The notes beneath the pieces were generated by a model. That model ran no database searches and was not told where the DNA came from. It saw only the letters and a program-made list of their open reading frames with translations. Positions 34,947 to 43,125 of a DNA stretch of 64,000 nucleotides are shown here, in pieces. The position numbers and the translations under genes are program-made. This DNA comes from Paraburkholderia ginsengisoli NBRC 100965 (lineage in GTDB: Bacteria; Pseudomonadota; Gammaproteobacteria; Burkholderiales; Burkholderiaceae): positions 21,601 to 85,600 of the forward strand of contig NZ_BBJF01000025.1 in assembly GCF_000739735.1 (NCBI RefSeq), given 5' to 3'. How positions within the stretch are numbered: the first letter of the stretch is position 1; each line of letters begins with the position of its first letter.

Positions 34947-35522
34947 ATGACAATGCGTATTTTTATGCTCTTTGCTCTTTGGGTATTTTCGAGCCTCGCT
35001 GGTGCCAGCACGCTTTGCACCAGCAAAATAACTCGGGAGCTTGAGACGTGCGCAAGAAGTAACTTTGAGGTGTCGGACAGGCAATTGAATAGCGCTTATA
35101 AAATGCTCGCGTCCAGACTTCAGGGTGGAGACGCGCAAACTCTGCTGAAGGCTCAAAGAGCATGGCTCGCATACGAAGAAAAGACCTGCCAGGGTGCCTA
35201 TGATGTGACTAGCCCCGGAGAAGAATCGGGAATAGATAAATGGACCTGTCTGGATGGAATAACAAAAAACCGTACCAGAGAGTTGCAATATCTGGAGTCG
35301 GGCACTGGCTTGGACGATTTTTTTTATGCTGTCGATGTGGTTGCAAAATACTATGAAAGTGGCAACAGAGGCCGCTTTATTGACAAGCTCGCAGCCAGGG
35401 CGCTGGTCGACGATGAACAGGACTGGAATTCATACGTGACGGAAAACTGCAAGTTAGCGGCTTCCCGATTCAGCGAAGAGAAGAAGGATTGCATGGCCAG
35501 GCAAACTTTCTACCGCTACTGA
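34947..35522 (+). CDS. LprI-family lysozyme inhibitor, likely immunity protein
   Basis: The 191-residue protein starts four bases after the effector stop. It has a signal peptide (MRIFMLFALWVFSSLAGA) that sends it to the periplasm, then a LprI/DUF1311 domain with CTSKITRELETCARSNFEV, LLKAQRAWLAYEEKTC and paired cysteines. Proteins of this family inhibit lysozymes, so it very probably protects the producer from the upstream muramidase. Its codons are clearly richer in A and T than those of its neighbours. It contains a run of eight T (35318-35325), a possible slippage site. About 90 C-terminal residues have no recognised domain. Confidence 0.82.
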   Translation: MTMRIFMLFALWVFSSLAGASTLCTSKITRELETCARSNFEVSDRQLNSAYKMLASRLQGGDAQTLLKAQRAWLAYEEKTCQGAYDVTSPGEESGIDKWTCLDGITKNRTRELQYLESGTGLDDFFYAVDVVAKYYESGNRGRFIDKLAARALVDDEQDWNSYVTENCKLAASRFSEEKKDCMARQTFYRY

Positions 35523-35563
35523 ATTCGGCGCACGCGAAGCAACTCACAGAATGGAGGACGACC

Positions 35564-36196
35564 TTGCTGATTCCCGGTATCCGGCATGACCGCAGCGGAC
35601 TTTCGTTCTTCAGGGCTTTGCCGGTTTACGTTCTCTTTTTTGAAGACGATGATGGCGATCCCTGTCTGGTCACCGAAAAAACGGAGCAGGGTCAGGCAGT
35701 CGTGTGCTTTCTGTCCTCCTTCGACGCAATGATCGAAGCGGCTCACGCAGCGATATGCGGCTGGTTCTATGACGTGCTGCCCGCGTCCGACGTCGATTGG
35801 AGAGTGTTTCGCGATGCCGACCGACTCGGACTCATCGCCGACGTCCACCTGGGATGGCCTTGGTTCGATAGCGGTATTCTCGTGCGCCCCTCGGGCAGAC
35901 CCGCCAGGGTTAGCCGTTTGATGCACCACTGGGCACGCGTTCCGCTGACGTTCGAAGTGAACCCCGTCATCCTCGCGGAGTATTCACGGATACGTGAGCT
36001 TGCGGGGCTGTTCGCCTGGCAGGAGACTCACCGGGAGCTTTTGAACTGGGACAGTCAGCGTCTGCATCAGGTTGCCGGGCGCGCCCTCGGTTTGATTGAG
36101 CTAAAGCACGGTGATCCTAATGCATGCAGACAGATTGCCGTGTTCGATCCTGAGTTTGAACAATGGCATTGGGTCCCCTTCTCACAGGCGCCGTAG
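35564..36196 (+). CDS. Hypothetical protein in type VI effector island
   Basis: I place the start at TTG 35564, which has GGAGG six bases upstream and gives 210 residues. ATG 35489 is in frame but overlaps the immunity gene and lacks a ribosome site. The protein is soluble, with no signal or membrane segment, and rich in Trp (GWPWFDSGILVRPSGRPARV, EFEQWHWVPFSQAP). I do not recognise a family. Its place between immunity and PAAR genes suggests an adaptor or chaperone for loading the effector, or a second cytoplasmic protection factor. Confidence 0.7.
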   Translation: MLIPGIRHDRSGLSFFRALPVYVLFFEDDDGDPCLVTEKTEQGQAVVCFLSSFDAMIEAAHAAICGWFYDVLPASDVDWRVFRDADRLGLIADVHLGWPWFDSGILVRPSGRPARVSRLMHHWARVPLTFEVNPVILAEYSRIRELAGLFAWQETHRELLNWDSQRLHQVAGRALGLIELKHGDPNACRQIAVFDPEFEQWHWVPFSQAP

Positions 36197-36248
36197 CCAT
36201 TGGGCACGCCCGCGAGCTACTCACCAGACTGCGTTAAGGAAAACGGAA

Positions 36249-36548
36249 ATGAGCCTGCGTTACACCCTGCGTTACACCATTTGCGACGGCGATAAGAGTA
36301 CCGCCGGCGGGACCGTGATAGCACATCGCGCCGATAAGCTGGACGGCCGCGCGATAGCTTACGAGGGCGATCCGGTCGTGTGCCCGGCGTGCGGCACGAC
36401 TGGGTATATCGGTTGTGTGGGCGAGCGGGTTTTCAGCAAAGGGGTCAATGGTCGCCAGGAAGCGCTGAGCTACGATCGGTGCGTGTGCAATTGCGATCCC
36501 AGGCCGTTGCTGTTCGCGTCACAAAGACGGTCAGGCGTGTGCGCGTAG
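36249..36548 (+). CDS. PAAR-domain type VI spike tip protein
   Basis: The 99-residue protein starts at ATG 36249. It has the PAAR pattern ICDGDKSTAGGTVIAHRADK, DGRAIAYEGDPVVCPACGTT and a following Cys-containing strand, ending in Cys-rich DRCVCNCDPRP. PAAR proteins sharpen the VgrG tip and can bind metal through conserved His/Cys residues. It closes the vgrG-effector-immunity-unknown-PAAR series, all on the same strand, and very probably sits on the VgrG encoded at 29826-32141. Confidence 0.88.
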   Translation: MSLRYTLRYTICDGDKSTAGGTVIAHRADKLDGRAIAYEGDPVVCPACGTTGYIGCVGERVFSKGVNGRQEALSYDRCVCNCDPRPLLFASQRRSGVCA

Positions 36549-36842
36549 CGGCGCCTCGGTGTCGAGCCAATCTCCGAAGTGCTGACTGTTCGCTAGCAAT
36601 GAGTCATCAGGGCACCCAGGTAACGACTCACATCCAGGTTGTCAAGATGACGACGAAAAGCCTGGGTTATCGCCAGTCCGCACTCCTTCGGACAACCCGT
36701 ATTTATCCACAAAAACCGTTCATAACCTTGTGGACAACTCCTGGCCAACCGCGATAACACCTTGAACGCAAGGCGAATTGTTAGTTGATGCAACGAACGC
36801 GCATCGTGCCTGCCGGCACGCTAAACGCCTTGCCCAACCGCC
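36549..36842. other. Intergenic region between PAAR gene and convergent membrane-protein gene
   Basis: No credible gene is present. The stretch includes two DnaA-box-like sequences in opposite orientation: TTATCCACA at 36703-36711 and the complement of TTGTCCACA at 36729-36737. It may mark the right border of the type VI island. Confidence 0.5.
36703..36737. promoter_or_regulatory. Pair of inverted DnaA-box-like sites
   Basis: TTATCCACA (perfect consensus DnaA box) is followed 17 bases later by TGTGGACAA, a one-mismatch box on the other strand. No replication genes are near. The pair could titrate DnaA, be part of a dispersed repeat, or be chance. Confidence 0.35.
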
Positions 36843-38855
36843 TCACTCCACCGGCGACGCAAGCAACGACACCGGTACGCCATGACAATCCACCTTGGCC
36901 AGAACCGCCGCCCCAAATTCGGCACCCCCTGGCCCACGCCCATCGAACGAAGCGGAGGTAGCCGCCTGCCTGTCCACCCGCAGAATATTGATCGGCCACG
37001 ATGGTCGCGAAAGCCGCTCATGCGCGAGCGCACCCACCCACAGCGGCGTCGCGGACGTCCCATTCCCCACCGCATAACCGCTTGGCCAGAAGCGCAGCAC
37101 GTCGCGCTCGGCCCGCGTGTCGCCGGGACGCATGAAGACCAGCGACGACGGCACACCGTTGTTGAGCTTCGGCAGGACCGGCAGCGATACAGCCGCGACA
37201 TCGGGCGACGCGAGCGAGAGCAGGCTGTGCGCGGACACGTCGGTGCCCTCGACCCATCCCTGCGCGCGCAGTCGTCCACGGATCGAATCGAGGTCCGATA
37301 CCCATTGCAGCGTGATCGGTTCCTTGCGGTCGCCGCCCATATCCGAGCGATAACACGGTAGGCGCTTCCACACGGAGAGCGTCCACTCGGACTGCGTGAC
37401 CAGCACGGGCGGCACGCGCTGCGCGCTGACAGGCGGCATCGCCGGATTGACACCGAGCTGCGCGCCCACGCTGACCAGCACGACCACCAGCATCACCATC
37501 GGCATGAACGTCCGCGACGGCGGCGCTTGCGGATGGCGCCACATCGCCGTCAGCGCGACGATCGCCACCCACGCATACGCGAGCGCGGCGCCGCCGATCG
37601 CATCCGACAGCCAGTAGCGCCCGAAGTACACCCCCGCGAGCGCGACCACGATCACCACGATCGTGCTGGCCGCCGCCACCAGCACGCCCTCCAGCTTGCC
37701 GACCCGGCGCGCCAGCAGGAACGCGAGAAAGCCGTACACGATGACCGTCGCGGCGACGTGATTGCTCGGAAACACATAGTGCGCGGTCATCAGTTCCTCG
37801 GGCGGCGCACGGTGCATCGCGAACTGCAGCGCGAAGATCAGCAATTGGGAAAACACCACCGCGGCAAGCCAGTAGCCGATGGTGCGCCAACGCCGCTCCC
37901 ACAGCATCCACACCACGACCATCACGATCAGCGCTGTCAGCGTGATGCCGCTGCCGAGCGTCGCGAGACTCGCGAAGACGGTGTCGCTCCACGGCGTGCG
38001 CACCGATTGCAGGAAGTGATAGACGGACTGATCGACGGTCGTCAGCGGATCGCCGCTGAGGACATCGCCAAGGACGCCGAAGAAAAGCGCGCCGGCCACC
38101 AGCACCACCAGCGAGGTCACGAGGATGTGCGTCGCGTCGGGCGTGTCGGGATCGAGCATCTTGCGCGCGGCCCGGCCGAGCGGCCCGGGATGCCGGCACG
38201 CCCAACTGCCGAGATGGCGGCCCGCCGCGCTCGACCACGCATTCGCGTGCGACAGCAGGAAGCCCGCGCCGCGAAAGCTCAGCCAGACGATGCACACCAG
38301 CAGCGCGAGAATCACGACGAGCCGGAACGACACCGCGCCGGCCAGCAGCACCGACGCACCGAACACGACGCCGGGCAGGATATGGGCGGGCGCCCACAGC
38401 AGCGCGGACAACACGTTCATCGCGTAGAAGCGCAGCGGCGGCATGCCGAGCATGCCCGCGACGACCGGCACGATGGCCCGCAACGGTCCGATGAAACGCG
38501 CGAGCACGACGCTCTTCGCGCCATGTTTGAGAAAGAAGCGCTGGCCCGCGTCGAGCAGTTCGGGGTGCTTGCGGAATGGCCAGAGCTGGACGATCCGTTC
38601 CTTGTAGCGTCCGCCGAGCCAGAAGCTCATGCCATCGCCGGCGATAGCGCCCGCGATTGCCCACACGAATACCCAGCCGAGGCTCAGCGAGCCGGTGCCG
38701 GTCAACGCGCCGGCGAGGAACATCGCGGTGCTGCCGGGAATGAACGTGCCGATCACCGCAATGGCTTCGAGAAAGGCCGCCAGAAAGACGATCGTGAGCA
38801 TCCATGCCGAGTGGCCGGCTAGCTGATGCAGGAGGTGGATGTAGGCGTGCTCCAT
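36843..38855 (-). CDS. DedA-PAP2-LssY fusion membrane protein
   Basis: The 670-residue protein joins three modules. Residues 1-200 are a DedA/SNARE-associated membrane domain (FLEAIAVIGTFIPGSTAMFL, GDGMSFWLGGRYKERI, FIGPLRAIVPVVAGMLGMPP). Residues 235-445 are a PAP2-type phosphatase domain with HYVFPSNHVAATVIVYGFLA and a final GVYFGRYWLSDAIGGAALAY that carries the catalytic His-equivalent region. The C-terminal 180 residues are LssY-like and lie outside the membrane. DedA proteins flip lipid carriers and PAP2 enzymes dephosphorylate lipid phosphates, so the fusion may recycle undecaprenyl phosphate or handle phospholipids. It converges with the type VI island. Confidence 0.88.
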   Translation of the reverse strand: MEHAYIHLLHQLAGHSAWMLTIVFLAAFLEAIAVIGTFIPGSTAMFLAGALTGTGSLSLGWVFVWAIAGAIAGDGMSFWLGGRYKERIVQLWPFRKHPELLDAGQRFFLKHGAKSVVLARFIGPLRAIVPVVAGMLGMPPLRFYAMNVLSALLWAPAHILPGVVFGASVLLAGAVSFRLVVILALLVCIVWLSFRGAGFLLSHANAWSSAAGRHLGSWACRHPGPLGRAARKMLDPDTPDATHILVTSLVVLVAGALFFGVLGDVLSGDPLTTVDQSVYHFLQSVRTPWSDTVFASLATLGSGITLTALIVMVVVWMLWERRWRTIGYWLAAVVFSQLLIFALQFAMHRAPPEELMTAHYVFPSNHVAATVIVYGFLAFLLARRVGKLEGVLVAAASTIVVIVVALAGVYFGRYWLSDAIGGAALAYAWVAIVALTAMWRHPQAPPSRTFMPMVMLVVVLVSVGAQLGVNPAMPPVSAQRVPPVLVTQSEWTLSVWKRLPCYRSDMGGDRKEPITLQWVSDLDSIRGRLRAQGWVEGTDVSAHSLLSLASPDVAAVSLPVLPKLNNGVPSSLVFMRPGDTRAERDVLRFWPSGYAVGNGTSATPLWVGALAHERLSRPSWPINILRVDRQAATSASFDGRGPGGAEFGAAVLAKVDCHGVPVSLLASPVE

Positions 38856-39190
38856 CGTGCTCGATCGGCCGTTCTGGCGTAACGATCGATCATAACGCGC
38901 ACGGGGGCGCTCTTATTCCTTTTTAGAAATCGGCCGACGTGTGGCGGATGTCGAAGTCGACTCCCGTCAGCGTAAATGCGCGTGCGGTATGGATCGCGGC
39001 GGGCTCATCCGCAAGTCGTCTGGAGAAAGACGATGCGCGCGCCGGGGGTCGGCGGCGTGAAATTTTTCGCCGGGTCAGGCCATGCCGAGCCGAGGCGGAT
39101 TGTCTGGCAACCGTGACCCTCCGCATAACGCGGAGCGTCGTCAGGCTTGCTTCATCCCTCTTGCGCTACACATGTTCAAGGCCCTCAAGC
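38856..39190. other. Intergenic region, no gene seen
   Basis: About 335 bases lie between the start of the DedA-PAP2 gene and the end of the HD hydrolase gene, both leftward. Short frames on both strands show no family features. It probably contains the promoter of the membrane-protein gene. Confidence 0.45.
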
Positions 39191-39835
39191 TCAAATCTCA
39201 TCGGCGAATTCATCGACGAAACGCTGCAGGCGCGCGTGCCGAATCGCAGCCAGCCGTGCGCCGGTCGCCGTCTGAAAACCGGACGCCAGTTTCAGCAGCT
39301 TGGTCTGGAAATGGTCGAGCGTGTAGCGCGTATCGTCGAGCGGCCGTTGCGTCGCGTGCGGATCGGCCGGGTCGTAGAGCGCGCGGCCTAGCCGTCCGGC
39401 TACGTAGAAGCAGCGCGCCACGCCCAGCATGCCGATCGCGTCGAGCCGGTCGGCATCTTGCAAGCTTTGTGCTTCGAGCGTGGCCGGCGCGATGCCGGCC
39501 GAAAAACTGTGCGCCGCGATCGCATGCGCGACGGCCTCGACCTGGGCCTCCGGCCAGCCGAGCGACCTCAGCACGCCAGCCGCTTTATCGGCGGACAGCC
39601 GCGACGCCTGGGCGCGTAACGGCGAGTTCTTCTCAACGGCCACGCAGTCGTGCAGCAGCGTCGCGGCGAACAGCACCTGCGCATCGCCGCCTTCCTCGGC
39701 ATGGATGGTCGCCGCGTTCTTCCAGACGCGTTGCAGATGCGAGGTGTCGTGCGAGCCGTCGCCGTTGTCGTCGAAAGCGTGCGGCTGCAGGGTGCGGGCG
39801 AGGTCCTGGAAGGGGGCGAAGGCGGCGGTCGTCAT
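39191..39835 (-). CDS. HD-domain phosphohydrolase (YedJ-like)
   Basis: The 214-residue cytoplasmic protein has the metal ligands of the HD superfamily: DTSHLQRVWKNAATI near residue 33, LLHDCVAVEKNSP near 62 and a later EAQSLQDADRLDAIG. The overall layout matches the YedJ/YpgQ type, whose members hydrolyse nucleotides or nucleotide-like phosphates. It stands alone between unrelated genes. The substrate is not known. Confidence 0.85.
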   Translation of the reverse strand: MTTAAFAPFQDLARTLQPHAFDDNGDGSHDTSHLQRVWKNAATIHAEEGGDAQVLFAATLLHDCVAVEKNSPLRAQASRLSADKAAGVLRSLGWPEAQVEAVAHAIAAHSFSAGIAPATLEAQSLQDADRLDAIGMLGVARCFYVAGRLGRALYDPADPHATQRPLDDTRYTLDHFQTKLLKLASGFQTATGARLAAIRHARLQRFVDEFADEI

Positions 39836-39997
39836 CGGCTTGGATCGAGTGAAGAAAAAGCTGGCGATTATCGCGCATCGCGAGCCGGCCGCCGATTGTG
39901 CGCGCGTGAACGAAGCAGCGCGCGCGCCGTCTTACGTGTTGAGCGCTCCGCTGTGCGGGCAGCGCGCTGGCAATCCAATGATGTGACGGAGTGGGCT

Positions 39998-40348
39998 ATG
40001 AGGATCGTAACGGGCAGTATTGCGATGTCGATGGCGGCGCTGTTGATCGGTATCGCGGGCGCCGCCGATGCGCAGCAGTCGGGCAACGCCGGCGTCGACC
40101 TGGGCGGCGCACCGGGAGGCAGCGCGAATCAGACGGGCGTCGCGCCGGGAATGGGGGCGGGCACGGGGTTGAAGCCCAATAGTCCGATGCCGGGCACCGG
40201 CACGTCGGCAGGAACGCCGGCCGGCGCGACCGGCCGCATCAACTCGGGGCCGGCGCTCAACAACATGCGCGCAAACGGCACGAGCCTGGATATGAACCCC
40301 GATCCGCGCGCGCCGAACGTGACCGGCAGGGCGGCGCCGCGTCGGTAG
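39998..40348 (+). CDS. Small exported Gly/Ala/Pro-rich protein
   Basis: ATG 39998, with GGAG seven bases before it, gives 116 residues. The signal peptide MRIVTGSIAMSMAALLIGIA is cleaved after ADA. The mature part is low-complexity, rich in Gly, Ala, Pro, Asn and Thr (GNAGVDLGGAPGGSANQTG) and probably unstructured. No family is recognised. Such small secreted disordered proteins are common in this group of bacteria; the role is unknown. Confidence 0.7.
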   Translation: MRIVTGSIAMSMAALLIGIAGAADAQQSGNAGVDLGGAPGGSANQTGVAPGMGAGTGLKPNSPMPGTGTSAGTPAGATGRINSGPALNNMRANGTSLDMNPDPRAPNVTGRAAPRR

Positions 40349-40448
40349 CGAATGCGTCGCGCGCGCACAGGTTCGGCTCGTTGCCGCGCACACCGCGTAT
40401 AAAATGCACGTCCTGGCAGCCGGGTGTTTCTTCGACTAAGGAGCGGTG

Positions 40449-40925
40449 ATGGCGTACGGCGAGCACAAATACAAAGTCTCGGTGCAATGGATGGGCAATC
40501 GCGGAAGCGGCACATCCGGATACCGCGATTACGGTCGCGATCATGTGATTACGGCAGGCGGCAAGCCAGCCATTCCGGGTTCGTCGGATGCGGCTTTTCT
40601 CGGCGACGCCAACCGCTGGAACCCGGAGGACCTGCTGGTCGCGTCGGCCTGCGCGTGTCACAAGCTCTGGTATCTGCATTTGTGCGCGGATGCCGGCATC
40701 GTGGTGCTCGACTATCGTGACGATGCCGAAGGCACCATGCTCGACAGCGCGCAGCAAGGCCGCTTTTCACAGATCGTTCTGCGCCCGCGCGTCGTGATTC
40801 GGGCGGGGGACGATGTCGAACAGGCCACGCATCTGCATCACGTGGCGCACGAGAAGTGCTACATCGCGAACTCGGTCAACTTTCCGATTCGCTGCGAGCC
40901 GGTTATCGAAACACAAGCGCGTTGA
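40449..40925 (+). CDS. OsmC-family peroxidase-like protein
   Basis: ATG 40449 behind AAGGAGCGG gives 158 residues; the GTG just before is less likely. The product has the OsmC fold: DAAFLGDANRWNPEDLLVAS, then the first conserved cysteine region SACACHKLWYLHLCADAGI and the C-terminal HEKCYIANSVNFPIRCEP with the second cysteine. The two cysteines would reduce organic hydroperoxides. A strong intrinsic terminator follows at 41003-41029, so it is probably a single-gene transcript. Confidence 0.9.
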   Translation: MAYGEHKYKVSVQWMGNRGSGTSGYRDYGRDHVITAGGKPAIPGSSDAAFLGDANRWNPEDLLVASACACHKLWYLHLCADAGIVVLDYRDDAEGTMLDSAQQGRFSQIVLRPRVVIRAGDDVEQATHLHHVAHEKCYIANSVNFPIRCEPVIETQAR

Positions 40926-41002
40926 CTCGGGCTGTGCTGGCTGTCGGCTGTTCCTGTGTTCGGCAATAGTGGCGCTTATGCGCGTGCGAGGTTCGATAGC
41001 GG

Positions 41003-41029
41003 AATGCTTCGTTTAACGAAGCATTTTTT
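41003..41029 (+). terminator. Intrinsic terminator of the OsmC gene
   Basis: AATGCTTCG (41003-41011) and CGAAGCATT (41017-41025) form a perfect 9-bp stem with a 5-base loop, followed directly by a T-run to 41029. It lies about 80 bases past the OsmC stop. Confidence 0.88.
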
Positions 41030-41178
41030 CATGGCGGCAGCGCTGCCGCTGGCGCTAAGCATCTGAGCCGTGCGCAGAGCACGTGCACCCGCGCAAAGCA
41101 ACGCGCTACAAACACGCAAGCGCCGCCCATTGCGTCAAAGCCCCCGCTCGCCGCCAGCCGAGCGGCCGCCTTCCGCGC

Positions 41179-41412
41179 TCAGCGATTGCCGTCGAGCAGA
41201 TCGCCGAGCAATTCGTCGAACGCGGCTTGCGCATCTTCCAGTTCCTGCAACGCGGCATCGAACGTTTGCAACGCGAACTGGGAGGGCTTGCCGCTGCCGG
41301 CGGGCGGGAATTGCGATTGCAGCGAAGCAAAGGCCGTCTGCACCCGTTTGGTCGCGGTCAGTACGCGCTCCATCGCGGCTGATTCTTCGGCTCGCGCCTT
41401 CTCGTGTTCCAT
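41179..41412 (-). CDS. Small hypothetical coiled-coil-like protein
   Basis: The 77-residue frame has CGGAG six bases before its ATG. The sequence is acidic and helical (MEHEKARAEESAAMERVLTA, LQELEDAQAAFDELLGDLLD) with a Pro/Gly break in the middle, suggesting two helices. No family is recognised. It is leftward, downstream of the Lrp gene. Confidence 0.6.
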   Translation of the reverse strand: MEHEKARAEESAAMERVLTATKRVQTAFASLQSQFPPAGSGKPSQFALQTFDAALQELEDAQAAFDELLGDLLDGNR

Positions 41413-41487
41413 GAAAACTCCGTGATCGTCTGGTTTCGTCTGGTCGGCTTGCGCCGTCTCAAAGGGGTGACTATGCCACGTCCGCGT

Positions 41488-41955
41488 TCAGGATAGCGGC
41501 AAGCCGCCGTTGGCCTTCACCTCGCGCAACGACAACGACGACTCCACCGACGTCACGCCCGGCAGGCTGCGCATCTCGTCGCGCATAAAGGTGCCGTAAT
41601 CGTCGAGATCGCGCGCGACCACTTGCAGGATGTAATCGGCGCTGCCGGACACGTTGTGGCACGCGAGAATGCGCGGGATGGCCTGCACTTCGCGCTCGAA
41701 GCGCGTCGCCACCGTGCGGTCGTGCACCGCGAAGCGCACGTAGACGAACGCGACGACGCCGAAACCGAGCGCGGAGCGCGACAGCATTGCGCGGTACTGG
41801 TCGATGTAGCCGTCGCTTTCGAGGCGTTTGAGCCGGCGCGCGCACGGCGTTTCGCTGAGGCCGACCGTTTCGGCGAGCCGCGCATTCGACATGCGGCCAT
41901 CGTTCTGAAGCGCGGCGAGAATCGCGCGGTCTGTCTTGTCGAGCTCGGTTGTCAT
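41488..41955 (-). CDS. Lrp/AsnC-family transcriptional regulator
   Basis: The 155-residue regulator has the AsnC-type winged helix (LDKTDRAILAALQNDGRMSN, GLSETPCARRLKRLESDGYI) and the C-terminal RAM effector domain (ILACHNVSGSADYILQVVAR). It is divergent from a LysE-family exporter gene, with 156 bases between the starts. Lrp-type proteins often control amino-acid exporters in this arrangement, so it probably regulates the exporter in response to an amino acid. Confidence 0.92.
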   Translation of the reverse strand: MTTELDKTDRAILAALQNDGRMSNARLAETVGLSETPCARRLKRLESDGYIDQYRAMLSRSALGFGVVAFVYVRFAVHDRTVATRFEREVQAIPRILACHNVSGSADYILQVVARDLDDYGTFMRDEMRSLPGVTSVESSLSLREVKANGGLPLS

Positions 41956-42111
41956 GACTGGGAAACGGCTTGCGGTGAGTGAGGGGAACGCGTGGCCTTA
42001 GGCACCAATATTAGCGCATTCCACTAAATTGTCTCCATGCGGCCCAGAAATTCGCCAGCAAACCCTCCGTCCACGATAGCAACATAGAGGTCTCGAATAC
42101 AGGAGGTTCCG

Positions 42112-42762
42112 ATGATTTCCGCACACCTGCTGGCCGTCTACATCGCCGCGTTGGTCGTGGTCTACGCGGTGCCCGGACCGGACATGGCGCTGGTTTTGCA
42201 AACCAGCATTGGACGCGGCATGCGCAGCGGTTTCGCGGCCGCCGGCGGTCTTGGCCTGGCGCGGGCCGCGCACGTGACGCTCTCCGCTTGCGGCGTGGCG
42301 GCGCTGTTGCGCAACGCGCCGTGGCTATACGACGTGGTGCGCTATGGCGGCGCGGTGTATCTCGCGTGGGTGGGGATCCAGATCTTCCGCTCGCCGGTTT
42401 TCGCGCTGCCCGAGGGCGGCAATGAAAGCGGCGCGGCGGGCACCGCGCACGCCGGCGCGCGTCCGTTGCGGGCCGCGTTCGTCAAAGGCCTGTTGACGAA
42501 TCTGCTGAACCCGAAGGCGCTGCTGTTCTGCTCGGTGCTGTTGCCGCAGTTCGTGCGCCCGGAAGCGGGCCCGGTCGCGTGGCAGATGATCGAACTCGGC
42601 GTGGTGCTGCTCGCGATTGGCGCGTGCTTCGATGTGCTGTACGCGATCGGCGCCGCGCGGATCGCCGACTGGATGCGCGCCCATCCGCTTGCGCAGACCT
42701 TGCAGCGGTGGGCATTCTCCTCCGCGCTGATCGGCTTCGCGCTGCGGCTTTCACTGGACTGA
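42112..42762 (+). CDS. LysE/RhtB-family amino-acid exporter
   Basis: The 216-residue inner-membrane protein has the LysE/RhtB start (VVYAVPGPDMALVLQTSIGR) and the later GLLTNLLNPKALLFCSVLLP with its NPK motif, and about six helices. It exports an amino acid or homoserine-like compound. A perfect AGGAGG precedes the ATG. The divergent Lrp gene is its probable regulator. Confidence 0.92.
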   Translation: MISAHLLAVYIAALVVVYAVPGPDMALVLQTSIGRGMRSGFAAAGGLGLARAAHVTLSACGVAALLRNAPWLYDVVRYGGAVYLAWVGIQIFRSPVFALPEGGNESGAAGTAHAGARPLRAAFVKGLLTNLLNPKALLFCSVLLPQFVRPEAGPVAWQMIELGVVLLAIGACFDVLYAIGAARIADWMRAHPLAQTLQRWAFSSALIGFALRLSLD

Positions 42763-42814
42763 CAGGGGAGCCCTCAGCGCTCCTCCAACGATCCGCCATA
42801 CTCCCGCGAGCCGC

Positions 42815-42988
42815 TCACTTTTTCAGTTTGTGCTCGCGGCGCGGACGGTCCTCGATGATCTTGCGGCGATGCTTGTCCTTCATCTTTTTCCAGCTTTTGC
42901 ATTCGTCGCGCGTGCGCATGCAGCCGATACAAAAACCGGTTTTGCTGTCGGACTTGCAGATGTCGATACAGGGTGACGCGACGCTCAT
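42815..42988 (-). CDS. DUF1289 family protein
   Basis: The 57-residue protein matches DUF1289: SPCIDICKSDSKTGFCIGCM with four cysteines, then RTRDECKSWKKMKDKHRRKI. The cysteines probably bind a metal or an iron-sulfur centre. The C-terminus is strongly basic. I take ATG 42988 as start since conserved sequence begins there. The function of the family is not established. Confidence 0.85.
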   Translation of the reverse strand: MSVASPCIDICKSDSKTGFCIGCMRTRDECKSWKKMKDKHRRKIIEDRPRREHKLKK

Positions 42989-43078
42989 GACCAATAGCCG
43001 TTCAAGAATAGGGTAGCGGGAATGTCGCACGCCGCGTGCCCGCGTAGCAAAGTGATTGTGTTAATAAAGCCAATAGGA

Positions 43079-43100
43079 CGCCACGCATTCGTGCGTGGCG
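43079..43100 (+). promoter_or_regulatory. UUCG-tetraloop hairpin in the ynfA leader
   Basis: CGCCACGCA and TGCGTGGCG form a perfect 9-bp stem closed by a TTCG loop, 25 bases upstream of the ynfA start. Such hairpins are very stable. It could stabilise the mRNA, control translation, or terminate upstream transcription; there is no T-run. Confidence 0.5.
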
Positions 43101-43125
43101 GCACAACCACCTGCTTCCACTCTCG

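Noticed and set aside
36593..36793. Leftward 66-codon frame between PAAR and the DedA-PAP2 gene
   Set aside because: It spans the DnaA-box-like repeats, has no ribosome site and no recognised family; more likely part of a noncoding repeat.
37527..38822. Long rightward open frame opposite the DedA-PAP2 gene
   Set aside because: The leftward frame has family motifs over its whole length; the rightward one is Arg/His/Gln-rich noise.
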